This document shows positions 62,854 through 64,000 of a stretch of DNA of 64,000 nt, piece after piece (the stretch's first letter is position 1; each line of letters begins with the position of its first letter). The notes under the pieces were generated by a model. The model was not told where the DNA came from, searched no databases, and saw only the letters and a list, made by a program, of their open reading frames with translations. This DNA comes from Neisseria cinerea (lineage in GTDB: Bacteria; Pseudomonadota; Gammaproteobacteria; Burkholderiales; Neisseriaceae): positions 620,001 through 684,000 of the forward strand of contig NZ_LS483369.1 of assembly GCF_900475315.1 (NCBI RefSeq). The letters run 5' to 3'. The position numbers and the translations under genes are program-made.

Positions 62854-63468
62854 ATGAAAACCTTCAATTTTTCCAAAAGGACGCCCTTGGTAAAAACTTT
62901 TGCACTGATATTGGCAGGCGGTCAGGCAAGCCGCATGGGGGGAGAAGACAAAGGGCTCGTACTTTTGGATGGCAAAGCGTTGATTGACCATGTCATCGAC
63001 AAAATCAGGCCCCAGGTCAGCCATATTGCTATCAGTACCAACCGGAATTTGGAAGAATATGCTCGAAGAAGCCCGCATATTTTTCCGGACGCACGGCAGT
63101 GGCAACATTTCGGCCCACTTTCGGCTTTGTGTACTGCCGCGAACGATTTACAGCTGGCAACGGCCGACTGGCTTCTGGTTGTGCCGTGCGACATGCCGTA
63201 TCTTCCGGATGATTTGGTGGCAAGGTTTGAAACCGTATCAAAGCGTACGCCGTTATGTAATGCATTTTATGTGGAAACACCGGTAACCATGCACTACAAC
63301 ATCATGTACATCCGCCCGCAGATTCTTCAAAGCGCGATTCCTTATTTATTTTCAGGGATGAAGACGCTTAGAAGCTGGTTGCAGCAACAAAGGGCGCGTT
63401 CGGTGAAATTTGAAGTCAACGAGCATTTCATCGATTTGAACACGCATACGGATTTGCATCCTCAGTAA
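62854..63468 (+). CDS. mobA: Molybdenum cofactor guanylyltransferase MobA
   Basis: A 204-residue nucleotidyltransferase that adds GMP to molybdopterin. The GTP loop [19 protein letters not shown] is near residue 17, and the metal-binding aspartate is in [15 protein letters not shown] near 105. The ATG at 62854 has a poor ribosome site; a TTG at 62887 ([12 protein letters not shown]) with AAGGA upstream is an alternative start. Molybdenum enzymes are few in Neisseria, so its client is of interest. It is divergent from narQ. Confidence 0.9.
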   Translation: MKTFNFSKRTPLVKTFALILAGGQASRMGGEDKGLVLLDGKALIDHVIDKIRPQVSHIAISTNRNLEEYARRSPHIFPDARQWQHFGPLSALCTAANDLQLATADWLLVVPCDMPYLPDDLVARFETVSKRTPLCNAFYVETPVTMHYNIMYIRPQILQSAIPYLFSGMKTLRSWLQQQRARSVKFEVNEHFIDLNTHTDLHPQ

Positions 63469-63542
63469 ATAATAGTAATTCTTATTTATATTCTTACAAA
63501 AACATGAAATAATCGCATAAATCGATTTTATGTGGTTTTGTC

Positions 63543-64000
63543 ATGCGTTACCATTTTCCAATTTCCATCGATATGTACGATTTCTTGTCTGCCGGACGGT
63601 TTGATTATCTGGAAATCGGGCAGACTGCGGAAATGATATTGCAAATGTTTCCCGCCCCTGAGTGTGTACCCGAAGGGCTGCTGGTAAAAAAAGGCTGGAA
63701 CATTTGGCTCTACGGCAACATCGAACTGCATTTCTCCGACGACCGTTTGGTACAGATACGCGCAGACTTCGATTCTGAATTAGGTTTGCAGGGAGGGAGG
63801 TGGTTGAGCCTGAATACGTGGTTTTTAAACCGGCAGGAAAAATCTGATTTTCATTCCGTAATCGAGAAGCTGATAGGGCGGGGTATCGACTTTATCAAAT
63901 TGGATACGCCCACCGGCTTGGTTTTGCGTCTGCAAAGCGGAGTAGAGCTACTGTTTGAAAAATATGGTAAGCAACGCCTGGCCGCATTAAGCAAAGGCAA
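63543..64000 (+). CDS. Hypothetical protein, partial at window end
   Basis: 152 codons and two extra bases are open from the ATG at 63543 (MRYHFPISIDMYDFLSAGRF); the gene continues beyond the window. It is soluble, with a repeated beta pattern (WNIWLYGNIELHFSDDRLVQ, IDFIKLDTPTGLVLRLQSG), like small immunity-type proteins. No family is recognised. It is 74 bp downstream of mobA on the same strand. Confidence 0.6.
   Translation, partial: MRYHFPISIDMYDFLSAGRFDYLEIGQTAEMILQMFPAPECVPEGLLVKKGWNIWLYGNIELHFSDDRLVQIRADFDSELGLQGGRWLSLNTWFLNRQEKSDFHSVIEKLIGRGIDFIKLDTPTGLVLRLQSGVELLFEKYGKQRLAALSKG

Overview
The window is a chromosomal segment of a Neisseria species. It is dense with the 12-bp DNA uptake sequence ATGCCGTCTGAA (AT-DUS), often as inverted pairs that act as terminators. 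It also carries a Correia repeat, a Mu-like prophage remnant, an NUbp/GNA1030 gene, an NhhA-type YadA anchor, a Zur/COG0523 pair and a NarQ/NarP pair. The AT dialect of the DUS points to the N. meningitidis / gonorrhoeae / lactamica / polysaccharea group; I cannot fix the species. Gene calls rest on reading protein motifs by eye, with no database search.

Layout. 0-5 kb: a yej-type peptide ABC transporter (yejB, yejE, start of yejF) with an acyl-CoA ligase gene inside the cluster, then a NERD-domain gene. 5-9 kb: peptidoglycan O-acetylation cluster pacA-pacB-ape1. 9-10.4 kb: MFS exporter and an orphan CopZ-like chaperone. 10.5-13.9 kb: decayed Mu-like prophage fragments flanked by two pieces of probably one broken exonuclease/helicase gene. 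14-24 kb: methyltransferase, phosphatase, zur, COG0523 GTPase, cyclophilin, ttcA, ygfZ, ridA, ybaK, a DnaJ-like membrane protein and a DMT transporter. 24-29 kb: aspA, a short Correia element, a TonB-dependent receptor with a probable Zur operator, and nubp. 29.5-34.3 kb: leuB, yhcH, leuD, VOC protein, repeat lipoprotein and leuC, a block marked by the foreign AG-DUS dialect. 34.5-42.5 kb: gshA, radC, queH, a CAP-domain protein, hflX and a copper-type P-ATPase. 42.5-47.7 kb: fpr, a kinase-like protein, thrC, a lipoprotein and rarA. 47.7-49.1 kb: a low-GC gene graveyard (HsdM tail, bacteriocin-like remnant with a membrane partner). 49.2-52 kb: an HTH-RibB-RibA-like fusion, ribA and a GAF-like gene. 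52-58.5 kb: tRNA-Leu(UAG) and a 1885-residue trimeric autotransporter with AT-rich passenger DNA. 59-64 kb: purM, narP, narQ, mobA and a partial gene.

Themes. Several genes serve metal handling (zur, COG0523 GTPase, TonB receptor with Zur-like box, CopZ, CtpA-type ATPase) and envelope biology (pac/ape1, adhesin, lipoproteins). Mosaicism is the other theme: AG-DUS in the leu block, a composition switch inside the adhesin, a Mu remnant breaking a helicase-like gene, and a restriction/bacteriocin graveyard. The most unusual single gene is the riboflavin synthesis gene fused to a repressor-like HTH, with repeated palindromic half-sites just upstream that could be its own operator.
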